From: Limonium bicolor
Lineage: Eukaryota; Streptophyta; Magnoliopsida; Caryophyllales; Plumbaginaceae
Direction: 5' to 3'
NCBI GenBank assembly: GCA_023374045.1
Contig: CM041782.1
Span: 249,393,882 to 249,457,881, forward strand
DNA length: 64,000 nt
Below the pieces are notes generated by a model. It saw nothing but the letters and a program-made list of their open reading frames with translations. It was not told the origin of the DNA and searched no databases. Of this stretch, positions 1-12,869 are shown in pieces. Numbering within the stretch: position 1 is the stretch's first letter; every line of letters starts with the position of its first letter. A program made the translations under genes and the position numbers.

Positions 1-1356
1 TAACGACTCTAGGATTACATAATAGATCGGTGTTCGGATCTAACGACCCAAACCATGGGAACGTTCTAACCACGGCTATGCGTGAATTAGCTGTATGTTG
101 TTTGTGTGTGTAAGTATGTTCACTACCCTTATGTGTGTCTAACTAGACCTAACCACCTATTTGTGAATTAATGTACTAAGTCCAATAATGGGACTCCTAA
201 CAAGTGCTAACCGGGGAGTGAGGAGTCCGGTCTGTTCCGGCCACGCGTGTGAGTATGGGGGTCGTTGTCATATCAGGTTCGATCCTCTCTGTATGTTATG
301 GTTGTTTCCTTTTTGGTTTCTAACCTTCCCTTTTGCTTAACCAAGGCTATTTTACTGACTCACGTCGGGCCATAGGGGCATACTATGTTTGTTCAGTGGC
401 TTGGATTACTATATTCGATGCACCTTGGGATTAAGTTATCCGTTCATCTAACAGGACGGTAACGAGTTATGTAACCAGCTTATCATGAGTTTGGCAACAT
501 TCTCTAGGCTCTACAAGTGAACTAACTATGTTTGGGTCGGTTCCTAAAGAGAACCGTTCCCGTTATGTTATGTGTTATTGTTGTACTACAATTCTTATTG
601 CGATGTTGTGTTGTATGTACGTTGAAACGTGAAATGTGTTGTTATGTGGAGTATGCGGATCATGGATATGAATCCAGGTTATTAAAAGACGAATTTGAGT
701 ATAACCCGACTAGTGGGTAGTGTCGTCTATTAGAGGAGAAACCCTCTAGGGTTAAAGAACACAATGAGCGATTTATCAAGTATAGAAGTGTTGATTGACT
801 TGTTGAACCCCGTTGTTGTGGGTATGCAATGTCTTGTGTGTTTATAGTTTTCATGCATGAGTTGAATATAATCAACCGCATGTTTAGACGACAATTAGTT
901 GTGCGTGGCCCGGTAGCATGCGGGCTGCATGATTACCATACCAGCAAAGGTGCTGAGCCCCCTGGGGGGCCACCCTTTCTTTCCTTTTCTATTTCAGGTA
1001 CAAGGAGCTGGAAGCCGTTCGAGAGTAGGACGGGGTAGTTGTTTGTATATGGGTAGTCATTCAAATTGAGTATGCATTGTAGGTGTAGTAAGACCGAAGT
1101 TGTTGTCGGCATTGGTTTGTAAATAGTCGGTACAGTTGGAATGTATATGTATATTGGTTGTTGTTAATAGAAAGGGATAGTATTGTGTAGTTGCTCGGGA
1201 ATCTAGTCCATCAGACTGATACAATGTATATGTATTAGCCTTGTTAGCCACGTAGGTGGTTAACGGCGTGTAACACCATTGAGTTAAGTAATGTGACGAG
1301 TTAAGTTTTCCGCTGCAGTCTGTTGTTAAGCGTATGGTTGTAGTTGGGGTGTTACA
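1..1356 (+). repeat. El0 5' LTR, downstream part
   Basis: The segment ends in GGGGTGTTACA, the usual right end of chromovirus-like plant LTRs, immediately before a primer site. The left end is outside the window. A C/G-rich block near 955-975 and a CAGGTAC motif at about 996 recur near 63,895-63,930. No convincing coding region is present: the short open frames here have no recognisable composition or domain. Confidence 0.8.
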
Positions 1357-1361
1357 AAAAG

Positions 1362-1373
1362 TGGTATCAGAGC
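1362..1373 (+). other. El0 primer binding site (initiator tRNA-Met type)
   Basis: TGGTATCAGAGC lies five bases after the LTR end. It is the standard complement of the 3' end of plant initiator tRNA-Met used by many Ty1 and Ty3 elements. Confidence 0.9.
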
Positions 1374-2190
1374 GAAGTATCGCCCTGATGACTGAATTGC
1401 CGAGCTTAGGAAGTACCGAGTTAGGATTTTAGTACCTTGGGGTTAAGGGTTGAGTGATAGCGTGAGATACGCTGGTTAAGAATTACCAGTGTGTACTGGA
1501 AACCTACGATCTCCTTCCCACCCTCCATAGTCCCTGTTTTATAACTCGGGAAAGAACGCCAGAGAGATGGAAGTCCTCTCTTACTCTGGAATACCCGATC
1601 TGGCTGTTATTAAGTATCTCTATAAGTACGGAGAACCTGTCACACGGTAGATCCCGAAAAGTGGGAATCCCGGAGACGGTTTCCATCTGAACAATGTTAA
1701 CCACATTTAATAGCGAAGAATGAAGAATATTGTGTATAGGAGAATAGAATTTCCGGCAACCTGGGTCGACATGCTGAGCAGTTGAGAACAACCAGCTTGC
1801 AACACACCAATCATGCAACAGGCAAGAAGTGAAGTAATGGAACCCGAGACGAGTGCCTACGGGACCACAAATGTTAAACAATGTCGCCAATGGTATACAA
1901 CCTACTAAGGAACTACAACGTAGTACCCAAACAAGAGAAAAGTCTCAGTAACCACGACAAATGCGTGGAACGGGCTACGAAGAAAATACAATACTAAGTA
2001 AAAGGGGACTCTAAAAATGGGAAACACCCTAGTTAATGATTATCATGTGAAGACAGTGAGAAGTCGCCCAGAGGATTTATTATTAAGACTGTAAGATCAA
2101 AGTAAGGGCCAACAAGTCCACTGATTACAGTGCGGGTGAAAAAATACCGCAACCGGTGTGTGTGTTGAACCGATAGCTAGTTAGCATGGC

Positions 2191-2210
2191 GCACTTGCCA
2201 TGGCAAGTGC
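2191..2210 (+). other. Perfect palindrome (stem GCACTTGC, loop CATG)
   Basis: The 20 bases are their own reverse complement. As RNA this is an 8-bp stem with a self-complementary 4-base loop. The same stem with another loop occurs in El1 at 17942-17961. Confidence 0.85.
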
Positions 2211-2731
2211 CGCTATAACAGGGCTGTTCGGGGGAAACTTTAAACAACTACGAAGTACTTAGTAAAGTACCATGAAGTTAAGTGAAATCATCATAACCAT
2301 GGAAGGGCTTAACAGCCTAACCTCTGTAATTGGAAATACACCAGTCAGCAAGAAGCTAGACTTGGTTAAGGCAAGAAGACGTTGTGAAACCACGAAAATT
2401 TTTCTTTCAAACTCGGATTTATTACAAACTCTTTTTCAAAACCAATTTTCTTTCAAACCAATACTTATTTTTAACCTTCTTTCAAACCAAACCAGAGGAC
2501 CTACACCGGCCTCAGCGCCATATGGTAGGTAAGTCACACCTAGTTCATCTTCTACCAACCGGACGGAAACCGGTATTGAGTTCATAGTAATACAATAGTG
2601 GATAGACCTTCCCTTGATTAAGTTCGGGAAGCACGGAATGCATATTATCACAGGATGATATAAGGGAGTTGAAAACGGAATACTTCACCTAGGCGTGTGA
2701 CGGACACTACGAGTGTACCAACTGTAATATG

Positions 2732-2822
2732 GGACGACCGCACTCCGTTAGGAGCTTGTGGGCCTGACAGACCTACTTATGGGTTAGTCGGGTAAGTAGC
2801 AATGTATCAGTATGGTACCCCA
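2732..2822 (+). other. Conserved non-coding module A (El0 copy)
   Basis: This 91-bp stretch aligns without gaps to 39804-39894 in El1, with about five substitutions by eye. Flanking DNA is far more diverged. No reading frame explains the conservation. Confidence 0.8.
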
Positions 2823-3755
2823 CATATGTATACGAGTAGAGTCCGAAACACAGGAAGTAGTCGACTCCATACTACGGTCAGCAGTAAAAGTCAAACAAGA
2901 GTAACAGATTACCAAGAATGGTTGAAGTAAAGGAACCCAGTTACGTTAAAGAGACTAAAGGAATTAGTGAGTTTATTTCAAGGAAATGTCTAAGAGTCAG
3001 GAGGTGCGAAGTGCACTGACTGCTAAGTAAAGACATCACATATGTCTTAAGAAGCCTGAGGGATAAACATGATAGCTGGAACGATGACCCAGCCTATACA
3101 TGGCAAGGAAGATGCCTAATATGGACACGATAATGTACAATGAACAGGATGAAACTCCCGGAATGATTACTTAGACTACCAGGGAATATCGATCTTCACA
3201 GAAAAGGCTAGTAGACCCAGCTAAGAACGCAAAATGGCGTAGTTAACTAAAAGTACCCACAAGTACAAGCCAGATATGGTGGCATAACTTAGCAACACCC
3301 AGGAGCAATCCTTGAGGGGTGCTTGGACCCACAATTGTTGGATGAAATAACGTGACAGAAACACAGGAGTTAAAACTAACACTCAGTTTAAACATAAGTC
3401 GTCAGGAGGATGTCTGACATCTTTGAAGGGGCATCCCATGAAAGGAAGCGTGATGCAACGACCTTGTCATGGAGCCCAATACTACCGCTAAACCATGTAA
3501 TGTTGTACAGAGAAGTAAATGTGTGTGAACAGCCTACAATGAGCAGAGCTCGAGGCAATAAGGCTTACAAGCCACAAACAAAATGTGTTAGGTAAATTTG
3601 ATTGATTGCAGAAGTTTATGTTGTATAAGTGAATAGAGTGGAGAATGAACCACTGCATTAAGAGTGGGCATACCTCTCGATATTGTGAGACCGCAGGAGC
3701 GGTAGTTATGTGAACCAAGTTCAAGAAATATGTTAAAGAGTGACCATATTGTTAC

Positions 3756-6700
3756 TGAAATACCCCAAACTTATTAAATATGGATTAAATATTTAATCAC
3801 ATTAATTAAGGCCTAAACATGCCTTAAAAGTCAACTGAGATCAACAGCGGTCAACACAAAACAAGATGTTGCACCCTTTGACTGTTAAGGATAAATAAAT
3901 ACCCAAATGAACTTCTTAGGACCTAAAAATTTGTCCTAAGTATATTAACATAATATTAAACATATTATAACCGTTGGACAACACTCCAACACAAAGAAAA
4001 AGCATTTACATGCTTCAAGGTCAAAAAGGGCAAAAAGGTGCTCTAGGAAAACCTTAAAAATCAAATGACCGCTAAATGATATAAAATTGAATACCATGAT
4101 CAAGTATCATGTAAGGAACACAACAAAACCGTTGTCAAAGGAAACAGAGCCCAGAAACACCTTGCAACACAAAATGTGCACTACAACTCCTTAAAACACG
4201 TTTTTGTGTAATCGCCTTTTAAATTGGTTTTAAATGGGCTAAAAGGTTATAATTACCTTTAAATATAATAAAATATCAAATTATATGATATTAGGAATTT
4301 AATCCCAGAAATTTACGAATTTTTACAAATTTAATATTAAAATATTACTAAAACCCTAATGTGGGGCCCGTTTGGGTCAACATTGACTAAGTTGGTCAAT
4401 GTTGACCATTGACCACGAAATGGACTACATGAAATCAGATAATTAAGTCTCTTAACAGACCAAGAGACAAAAGACATGTGACAATTAAATATATGCTCTT
4501 ACTTTTACATAAAATAACAAAAAAAGACAAACTTTACCTTATAAAACAAAAAAAAGTGGGCTCCACTTACCTTACCCATGTGAGCCAGCCGAATTGGAGC
4601 CTCCACTTGCTCCTCTTCCTCCTTGCATTTCGGTGCTCCAAGCTGGTACAAGACAAGAGATGAGTCACACATTCATTAAATGAATTAAAGTAACATATTT
4701 ACTCCATTTTCAATCAAAATTTGAATCAATCAAGCCCTACATCTCTCAATCAAGGACGGCTGCCCCCTCTTGCTTTCTCCACTGATTAACCTTCAATCAT
4801 CCAACCCCAATCAGACTTGATGAGTCATCAATTCACTAAAGTCACAAAATATTCAAAAAAATGACTTTAAGGTAATATTTGGTCATCCTCCTTCATTTCT
4901 CCTCTTCAGCCGAGGTTGCTCTGTCCTTGAGCTCCCTTTGGCTCCTCTCCACCGTAGGTAAGAGTTCCAAGCACCATTGATGAGGTTTCAATCTCTAGGT
5001 AAGCTCTTAAGGCATAAAAATGCCCATTTTCTTCATCTTTCTTTCCTTTTTCGATTGATCTACACTCCAACCTTTTCTATACATCTATGTAGAGTGATTT
5101 GGAGGTTAAAGGAAGTGTTGGTTTCGTACATAACCAGATCTAAGGAGGAAAGTTCAAGTCTTGACCATTTAAGGTAAAAATTTGCTTTAAGCTCATAACT
5201 TTTGATTCCCTTCAAGTTCGGCTGTGAAACTTTGGTCCTAGCCTTATTTTCTTCTCCTTTTCATGTGGAATCAGTTGGGTAGCCATTTGGAGCAAGGGTG
5301 GCCGAGATCCAAAGGAAATACCCTCTTTTAAGGCATTTTTCCAAGGTAAAACCTAATAACAAGGTAGCTTGTTGAGATCTAGCTATTTCCTATGTCAATA
5401 TGGTAGATCTAACACCTTGTGGTGTGCTTGATTCAGGTCAAAACCATCTTGAACTCTCCTTGCATTCTTAAGGTGATTTTTGCCTTAAATCTTACATCAA
5501 ATTACTTCTTATAGTTAGATCTTTCTTGGAGACTAACTATGCCTTGGTTTCTGTTTGAAAACATGCAAAACAAGCTGTGGAGAATTTCTACTTAAGGTGG
5601 CCGAACCAAACAAGGTTCTATCTAGGTTAAATCAAGGTATAAATTACTTAAAACCTTAACTTGTTACATTAATACAAGTTTAAGCTATTCCTAACTAATT
5701 GCCGTGAGTGAAGAGGTGAAATAAGGTCTTGTTTGAGCTTAAAATGATTAAGGAATGGCTTAATAAATTTTATAACTAATTAAACAAGCATAAATGTCAA
5801 ATTTAAGACATTATGTGGAAGTTTGGTAAATAAATGAAAATTATATGGTGAGGCCGAAATTTTATATGTATTTTGGGACATTTATGTGTAATTTATTTTG
5901 CAAGCCAATGTTTGTAATAAGGCCATGTATTTTAGGCCATTTTATTTATGCATTTACAAGCTTTTAATTAAGTTTAAGTAGTATAAATGCATTACCGAAA
6001 ATAAATGGGGTATTAAGTGTAATTAAATTAAATTTAGGGACTTTAGAAAAATAAAGCCGAAAATTAGAGTTAAAAAGGAGTTAAAATAAAGCTTATAAGA
6101 TTTTATAAAGTTTTGGGGTTAAATGGTGAATTTTAGAAAGTTTGGGTACTAAACCGTAATTATAAGGAATTGGTGGTCAAGGAAATATTAAGGTGGTCAA
6201 CCGTGACCATATGCTAGGTTTTCACCAAATTAGATAAGTTAAATAACTTATTTAAGGTTGTATAATAAGATAAGAATCTTATGGTAATATTTTTATAACA
6301 TATGTGGTGAATATGTTATTGCCGAAAATTAAGTCTGTAAAATGGTATTTTAAACACCCATGGGCTATTAGGAATTTTTAGGAATTTATTTGGTGGATTT
6401 TGGAATTAAAATAAACTATATATGTATAATATATAGTTATTATGTCATTATGACACTTTGGAGAAAAATAGATGGTGGAATGGTAAATACCAACAGAATA
6501 TGGGTTAATAAGGAAATTTATAACCCTTTGGTGAAATTTGGAGATTTTTAGAATTATTAAGAGAATTTATTAAGATATGTGTATAAAATATGGTTTTAAT
6601 GATATGGAAGAACTATATGTTATAAATAGGGCCAAATGGCAATTATAGAATAGCACAAGGGCTGTTCGGAATTTACAAAAATTAACCATAGGTTATACTC

Positions 6701-9462
6701 TTTTATAAGTTAGAAATGTTATATTAAATGGTATATAACATGGTAAAAAGAAAGGGGTGATTTTGTAAATAAAGGAAACTATGGTTTATGGAAAAGAATA
6801 AGATTTTCTTATGGTGCCTAAGAGGCAATAATAAATAGTTTTGTATAAAAACTATAGGTTATAAGTTAAAGGGAATAAAAATATCACATAGTATGATATT
6901 AGTATATGGTATAACATTACATAATGTTATGTGGTCAAAACGGAATTTAAATTAAGTTAAGGGCTATACTGAGTTAATAAGAGTTGAAAGATGAATTTTA
7001 GACTAAGGTCTATAATGTTACAAATGTTATGACAATGATATGGTTTAGATGGAATTAATATAAGGAAGGGTACTCACATAAAATAATGTGACAAACTATA
7101 AATAAATGAGATTTATAAACTAAGGTGTTTATGGAATAAACCTTAGGAGTTGTAATTATACAACATAAGATGTTACATGATATTAGGATAATAATCTTAA
7201 TATAAGTTGTATAATATAATACAACTAATGGGAATAATCATCCAATAAAAGATGATAAAATGTAACATAAAATACAAGAGTTTATGAAACTCATGAGAAT
7301 TACCTACGTGGTAAAAATATATACATACACAAGAATAATGTATATAAGGTGGATAAATATATTTGGTTGAAAACCTTATGATTTAATGGTGGTGGTTATT
7401 TGGAAAAAAATATAGTTACAAACTATAGGCTATGAATTTTGCTAAGATAATGGGTAATGAAATACAAAGAATTATAATGGATGATGGAAAAAAAATATAA
7501 TATAAGAATGCATGCATACATGCAACTATAGGTTACGTACCTAAACTAGATGTGGATAAGATTAAAAGAAATATAAGGAATTAAACTTAACAGTTGAAAT
7601 AGTTTTGACGTACGCGTTTTAAGTAACAAAGCCGACTGTTTTAGAAAAACCTGTAACAAACAACTGTAGAAAACAGGGGTGAACTGTCGGGGTTACTTAT
7701 AATTCGGAAATACCGGATGTAGTTAGTCATGGAGACTGACTTATAGTTTTATTACCGTTTAGAGTATACTTCTGACAAGGACGCTTGACGAGCTAACGGA
7801 CTACACGGAGCGTAGGATCTTGCTGATTCATACTCCACCGTAATACAGTCAGGGTGAACGGTATGTAAAGGGGTTTGATCCGAGTTGTCCTAAGGTTGCT
7901 CCTTGGGCTCGGATTTGGTTGATATAACTTGTATATGTTGTTATGTGTCTCTGATTGTCCCTGAGGGCTTCCTCAGTTCAGACATCTGTGTGATCTGTGA
8001 TAACATTGTTTGTCTGAATGTGATAATTAATATGCATGAACTGTATATTTATAGCTGCTTATTATTTACTGTTGTTGAGTTAACAGTATTGGTTCGTATA
8101 TATGAACCTATATATATAAAACGAACTAGCGGCTATGGTGCTATCTTATATGAAATATAAGGAACGTAAGTAAAACGTTGTAGCACTATGATAATAACAT
8201 ATACATATTATCTGAGACTTTTATACGGAGCATTGGCCTTTCTATACGCCGCTCTTGTATCTAGCACTGGATCCCGAGTTTACAGACTCCGGATTGGACT
8301 AATGACCTTAGTCTGCTGTGTTAGAAAATTTGGTAATGCGATGCGATGGTATAATTAATTAATTAAAGGAATGGAAGTAAAGCCAAGAGGATGTGGCTCT
8401 TGGTGCGCGCTGTGATCACAAAAACGATACCAGGATGTCCGCGTACGGGTCCGTAAGTATCAAGAAAATTTCCCGTGAGCTAGAATGGCTCGTTGGTCGG
8501 AGACTCTACCGTTGGAGTGGCTACTGCCATGGGTGACCCGCCATAATATATGGGTAACTAGAGACATGTCGTTTTAACGAGACATTGTCACTAGGTATAA
8601 CTGAACAACTAAAACAATTGAGACTTATACAGTGGCGAACAATACTATGGACGAGACTTAATACTTGTTTATTATTCTCGTTGTTTCGCTTTGTTGTTCA
8701 TTGATTATACTTGTGGTTATTTTATTGTGTGTTGATGGCTGGATGGAGCCTACAAGGCTAAGGTAAATTAAATATGAAAACTGTACGCTACGGCGAATGT
8801 ACATTGTACATTATATTGTTATTTCTCGATACGTTCGATATATAAATGTTGTATGAAATATTAAATGAATGTTTGGATTGGATGGACGGTTAAATGATTA
8901 TGGATATTTGGATGGTTGATAATATATATTATACATTTAGTCTTCAGTTTTGATTATAACTGTAAAAAGGAAAAGCATGAAACCAATCTAATAATAAGAT
9001 GGTTAAAATGACAAGTGACCATTAGGGTCCAGGCCCGGCATACTCAGCGTCTATCGCTGTACTACACCATTACAGGTTGTTGATCATTGTCGGAGCTGAA
9101 GAGCAGGAACAGGGTAATTGGAGTGTTACTTTTGTCACCACACTTGGAGATGTTGTATAGCAATGAAGATGGTGAATTGTATTATGGTAAGGTTGTGTAT
9201 TCAGGATTGGGTAGATGCTCACTTGTCGATGTTTATGGTTTATGGACTTAGTGTGATGTATAGGAGTTTCTCGTTATCACTGCGGTTAGCAGTTTATTTG
9301 TATTGGAAGTTGGATGTAGTTTGGCTGCGTTGCTCGCATGGGCGAGTAACGGCCGGTGACACCCGAGTGAGTTTTGTAATGCTTATTTGTTTTTCCGCTG
9401 CGAGACGTTTTATTTATTGCTACGTGAGAGATTATATCGTGATTATTGAGAGGGGTGTTACA
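3756..9462 (+). repeat. El1 5' LTR (5.7 kb)
   Basis: This is a full LTR from TGAAATACCCC to GGGGTGTTACA. It is AT-rich and non-coding. It holds an intron-like segment (4999-5092), a TATATATAAAAC stretch near 8108-8120 that could be a TATA element, and a GCTCGCATGGGCGAG hairpin near 9332 that is largely kept in solo LTR S1. At 5.7 kb it is several times longer than most plant LTRs. Confidence 0.95.
4999..5092 (+). other. Intron-like segment in El1 LTR
   Basis: The segment begins CTAG|GTAAGCTC, has a TC-rich stretch, and ends ATGTAG|AGTG. It is 94 bp long. A counterpart with the same boundary motifs is in the 3' LTR (42813-42903), and another 94-bp one is in the diverged solo LTR S1 (56052-56145). 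Splicing is inferred, not shown. Confidence 0.4.
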
Positions 9463-9466
9463 AAAG

Positions 9467-9478
9467 TGGTATCAGAGC
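9467..9478 (+). other. El1 primer binding site (initiator tRNA-Met type)
   Basis: TGGTATCAGAGC starts four bases after the LTR end at 9462. Confidence 0.92.
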
Positions 9479-9694
9479 GGAGTACCGCTCTAATGACGAG
9501 AAAGTAGGTTAAGACAGTGAGCTTAGGACTTGGGAAGTATTGGGAAACATTTGGGAAGTATGAGACGATTCGTCTTAGAAGGATATTGTGTCTAGTAATG
9601 CAAATGGTGTGATAGGTTAGCCTTAAGGCAACTTAATATCTACTGGTTGTGTACGGTAATTTACCGAGTATTTATGTGACATATTGTACTACAG

Positions 9695-10887
9695 ATATCT
9701 GGTGGAACTAGAGGGCGTGGTACTGGTAGAGGTGGAGGCGGTGACCCCGGCATTCCAGGAGTTGCTGAGACGGTTGCAGCCGTTCTTGCACAGCTGGGTA
9801 CTCAGATAGGAGGAGCACCAGCCCACCCGCCACAGCCCAGGGAAACGAACTGGCTAAAGTCAGTTAGCGAGACCCGACCATCTACATATTCTGGGGAACC
9901 AGACCCCGTGGCTTTGGAGCGTTACATTGTTGAACATGAGAAAACATTTGAAGCTTTACGGGTACCGGATGACAAGAAGGTCGCCATTGCTGCTTTCCAT
10001 CTGAAGGATGCAGCCAGCACTTGGTGAAGGTTGGTCAAGGACCATCACCTGGCTACGCCTGACTTTTCGTGGGCTACCTTTGTCGAGTTGCTGAGAGGGA
10101 AGTACTACCCAGCACATCTCAAACAGAAGAAGCGCCAGGAGTCCGAGACACTGACCCAAGGAAGTCTGACCGTGGATGAGTATTACGCTCGATTCATTGG
10201 TTCGCTGGACTCCATTCCCAGTGTGGATTACTCAGAGACCGTGAAGGTCGAGAAGTTCCGGGGAGGACTATTATTTCGCATTCAGATGGCGATGGGTGCT
10301 ACCCTCTATACTACCATCCAAGTAATAACATGAAAGCCAAAAAATTCTTCACTTACTACATTACCAATTAACTTTGTGAGATCTTACCAAGGAGATTCCA
10401 GGGGTGTTATGAGGCTGCCTCGAGGACGGAGCTAATGCTCCAGACTCGGGAAGAGACTCTCGGGGCCCAGAAAAGGAAGAACCCTGAGGGAGAGTCTGAG
10501 GGTGGAGGAGCATCTCCAGGCGAAAGCCAAAAGAAGGGAAAGTGAGGACTTATCCCATTCTAAACTATTTACCATATTAAATATTTTAAGAATGCCGACC
10601 CGAAACCCTAAACAGGGAATTCTTTCCAAAGAAAGGGCAGCAGGGTAACCAGGGAAAGAAAGGAAAAGAGTCCGTCCTTCAGTTGACCGGCCCAGCTACT
10701 GATGCTAAGCCTCAGAGATCTGCACCTCCTAAAGGTGAGAACACCTACCTCTTAAATTCAAATACAAACCTAACCTTTATACCACCAGATTTTAACTTAA
10801 ACGTAAATGCTACCATCAGGCACCGGACAACCCTAGCACCATTTTTACTGTAAGTGTTGTGGGAAGGACCATCCTGGGGTCGACTGC
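9695..10887 (+). pseudogene. gag: El1 gag, upstream part, degenerate
   Basis: From 9695 a gag frame can be read: a Gly/Arg-rich N-terminus (GTRGRGTGRGGGGDPG), then a retrotransposon capsid domain with YIVEHEKTFEALRVPDDKK and, further on, SLTVDEYYARFIGSLDS. Gag forms the particle that packages element RNA. The copy is broken. The expected start position reads ATA, codon 111 (10025-10027) is TGA inside the conserved tryptophan motif, and a stop follows near 10333. A later segment (10395-10540) reads CYEAASRTELMLQ in a shifted frame, and a Cys/His-rich stretch at 10849-10887 (CKCCGKDHPGVDC) resembles a zinc knuckle. The El2 insertion at 10888 cuts the frame right after that Cys codon. The family is chromovirus-like by capsid sequence. 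Confidence 0.85.
10883..10887. repeat. Target-site duplication of El2 (left copy)
   Basis: The bases actgc are repeated at 17380-17384, directly after the right end of El2. Confidence 0.9.
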
Positions 10888-11481
10888 TGAAACGGTATGA
10901 TTCGGTACCCTGATACGAACTCGAACACCAAGGATTATAGTGGTTCGGCCAATAATCCGGCCTACGTCCACTTCTAGACAGAGCTATTATTTATCTTTGG
11001 TTTACAACACTAGAGAGCTTTTGGGATGGGTTCCCCTTTTTAACTTGAGTCCTTTACAAATGACCCCTCTACTCCCATTTATAGACTTTCTATCACTAAG
11101 TTTACCCTTTTGCCCCTATACATGTGGTGGTATTACATAAATAACTATCAGTCCTTTTACGGGTCTCCGGACTGAAATACTGCTTCTGCCTTGGACTAAC
11201 TCTTCCGGACCGTCACTTTAACAATAATCCCTCCGGTAGTTACTCTATCGGTAGCGATCCTTTAGATAGCAACTCTTCCGGTAGCGGGTCCTCCGGTAGT
11301 AGGGCTTCCATCGATAGGCCTCCGACAATTGGCCTCCGGTAGACTCTCTTGGTAGGTCCTTCCGCACCGGGCCCTTTCGGTAGCAGGCATTCCGACAATT
11401 GGTCTCCGGTAGTAGTCCTTCCGCTAGCAGGCCTTCGGTAGACACTTTAACCTTCCGCATGGTATATTTCATACCATTACA
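10888..11481 (-). repeat. El2 3' LTR (minus orientation)
   Basis: It is the partner of 16796-17379 with small indels between them. About 11225-11460 is a degenerate run of units built around TCCGGTAG and GGCCTCCG, giving a CpG-rich block in otherwise ordinary DNA. Confidence 0.9.
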
Positions 11482-11597
11482 TCAGTCCCACAAGTTCTAC
11501 TTTTTAGCACTAAAAAGTGGAACTTATAAAAAGAAGATGAAATTTACAGTCTGTACTCTTTTCTTTCTACTATATATCCCCTAGTCCCACAAGTTCT
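11482..11597 (-). other. El2 polypurine-tract-like motif, two copies
   Basis: Read on the minus strand, GAACTTGTGGGACTGA (11482-11497) abuts the 3' LTR. A second GAACTTGTGGGACTAG lies about 100 bp upstream (11582-11597). The first is in the right place to prime plus-strand DNA synthesis. The copy number is seen; the function is inferred. Confidence 0.5.
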
Positions 11598-11780
11598 TTT
11601 TCTTTTGCCTAAAAAGGAAATGAACTTAAAAACTTTAGCCTATGTAAGAGCTTGTCTGCCGGAAACAAAGAAGTCCCACGGGTTCCGGGGGCGATGAAGT
11701 CCCACTTGTAATCCTTAAGAAGGTCTCCGTTCCTTGACCGTGCCATAACAAGAAATCCCAAGATCTGGAATTCCGAAGGG

Positions 11781-11875
11781 CCATAATAATCCCGGAAGAC
11801 CATAATAATTCCAGAAGACCATAATAATTCCAGAAGACCATAATAATTCCAGAAGACCATAATAATCTCAAGAAG
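11781..11875 (-). repeat. Tandem repeat, about 19-bp unit, five copies
   Basis: The unit reads CCATAATAATTCCAGAAGA on the plus strand, with the first copy slightly diverged. It lies in the El2 interior near its 3' LTR. Confidence 0.9.
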
Positions 11876-12282
11876 TCCGAGATATAATAATAATGGGATA
11901 TTATTTCATAATCGGATTCCAGTTTGAATCACTTTATTCCTTGGACCTGCATACCTAAATTTAACAGATTTCAAGATATTTGTCTTTTGGGCTGCCCGGA
12001 GCGACCGGACTTCCCAAAAAGCTTTTTGTTAGTTAGAGCATATTAATCACGGGGATAAAAAACCCAAATATACAGCCTATAGGTTGTTTTAGAGCAGCCT
12101 GTCTAAGTACATTGATAACACAAGTCTGAAGTGAACAAAAAGAATTACTATAAATCCTATTGCTTCCCAAAAGTTGGAGATTCTTATAATGAAGAATTTT
12201 AGACTGCTCTTTTTGTTTTTTTTTTGCCAAGATCTCTTTTGGTAACCCCTTAGTTACCACTTTTGCTTTCACACTCTACCAC

Positions 12283-12465
12283 TGTACACATGGTGAGATC
12301 GTCGGTTTATCACTCTACCGACTTTGAGTCGGTGAGATCGTCGGTTTATCACTCTACTGCCAGGACGCTGACAGTGAGATCGTCGGATACATTACACTAC
12401 CATTCTTTGATGGTAGATCGTCGGATACAAAACACTCTACCATGGCCAATGGTGAGATCGTCGGT
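12283..12465 (-). repeat. Degenerate repeats around GAGATCGTCGG, each with a small hairpin
   Basis: Five units share GAGATCGTCGG (or TAGATCGTCGG). Each shared block is preceded by a short inverted repeat whose arms differ from unit to unit (for example ACCGAC/GTCGGT and CTACCATT/GATGGTAG). Confidence 0.75.
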
Positions 12466-12654
12466 TACATTTTTTTCTTTCTTTTCTTTTCTCAAGACTC
12501 GCTGGTCTTGGTTTTAAGTAAATCCAAAAAATGATTTTATAACATTTTTTGTGTAAAAAAAAACAGAGGGTGATCAATCCTCTAGAAAAAGTTTCGTAAA
12601 CATCCGGTGGCAAAAGAATATTCATAATGAAATATCAAAAGGTTTGGTACCTCT

Positions 12655-12865
12655 TTCTTACCGGTGAGGTAATATTACCGGTGGGATGTCAGATTACTAC
12701 CGGTGGAAACCTTGAAATTGTTACCGGTGGAGACATAATACTTCTACCAGTGTAGACGGCAAACTGCTACCAAACTATAACCGGTGGAGATGTCAAGAAA
12801 CTATTACCGGTGGAGATTCCATGTTGTTACCGGTGATGAGGACAAAACTGCGGTAATAATATGAA
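12655..12865 (-). repeat. Degenerate repeats around TACCGGTGGAGA
   Basis: At least seven copies of ACCGGTG occur in about 210 bp with 20-40 bp spacing, most followed by GAGA or GGAAA. ACCGGT is palindromic. Confidence 0.8.
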
Positions 12866-12869
12866 ATAT

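Larger units (their letters stand above)
1374..3755 (+). mobile_element. El0 internal region, left half (non-coding)
   Basis: No gag-like protein can be read in any frame. The longest open frame (about 128 codons, minus strand, 1504-1890) lacks any known motif. The region carries a perfect 20-bp palindrome at 2191 and a 91-bp module at 2732 that is nearly identical to one in El1. It ends at the gttac duplicated by the El1 insertion. Confidence 0.7.

Noticed and set aside
1504..1890. 128-codon open frame on the minus strand
   Set aside because: No domain, no start context, and it lies in non-coding internal DNA of El0. Length is compatible with chance.
9118..9507. 129-codon open frame across the El1 LTR-primer site border
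   Set aside because: It crosses the LTR end and the primer site, which no element gene does, and composition is not protein-like.
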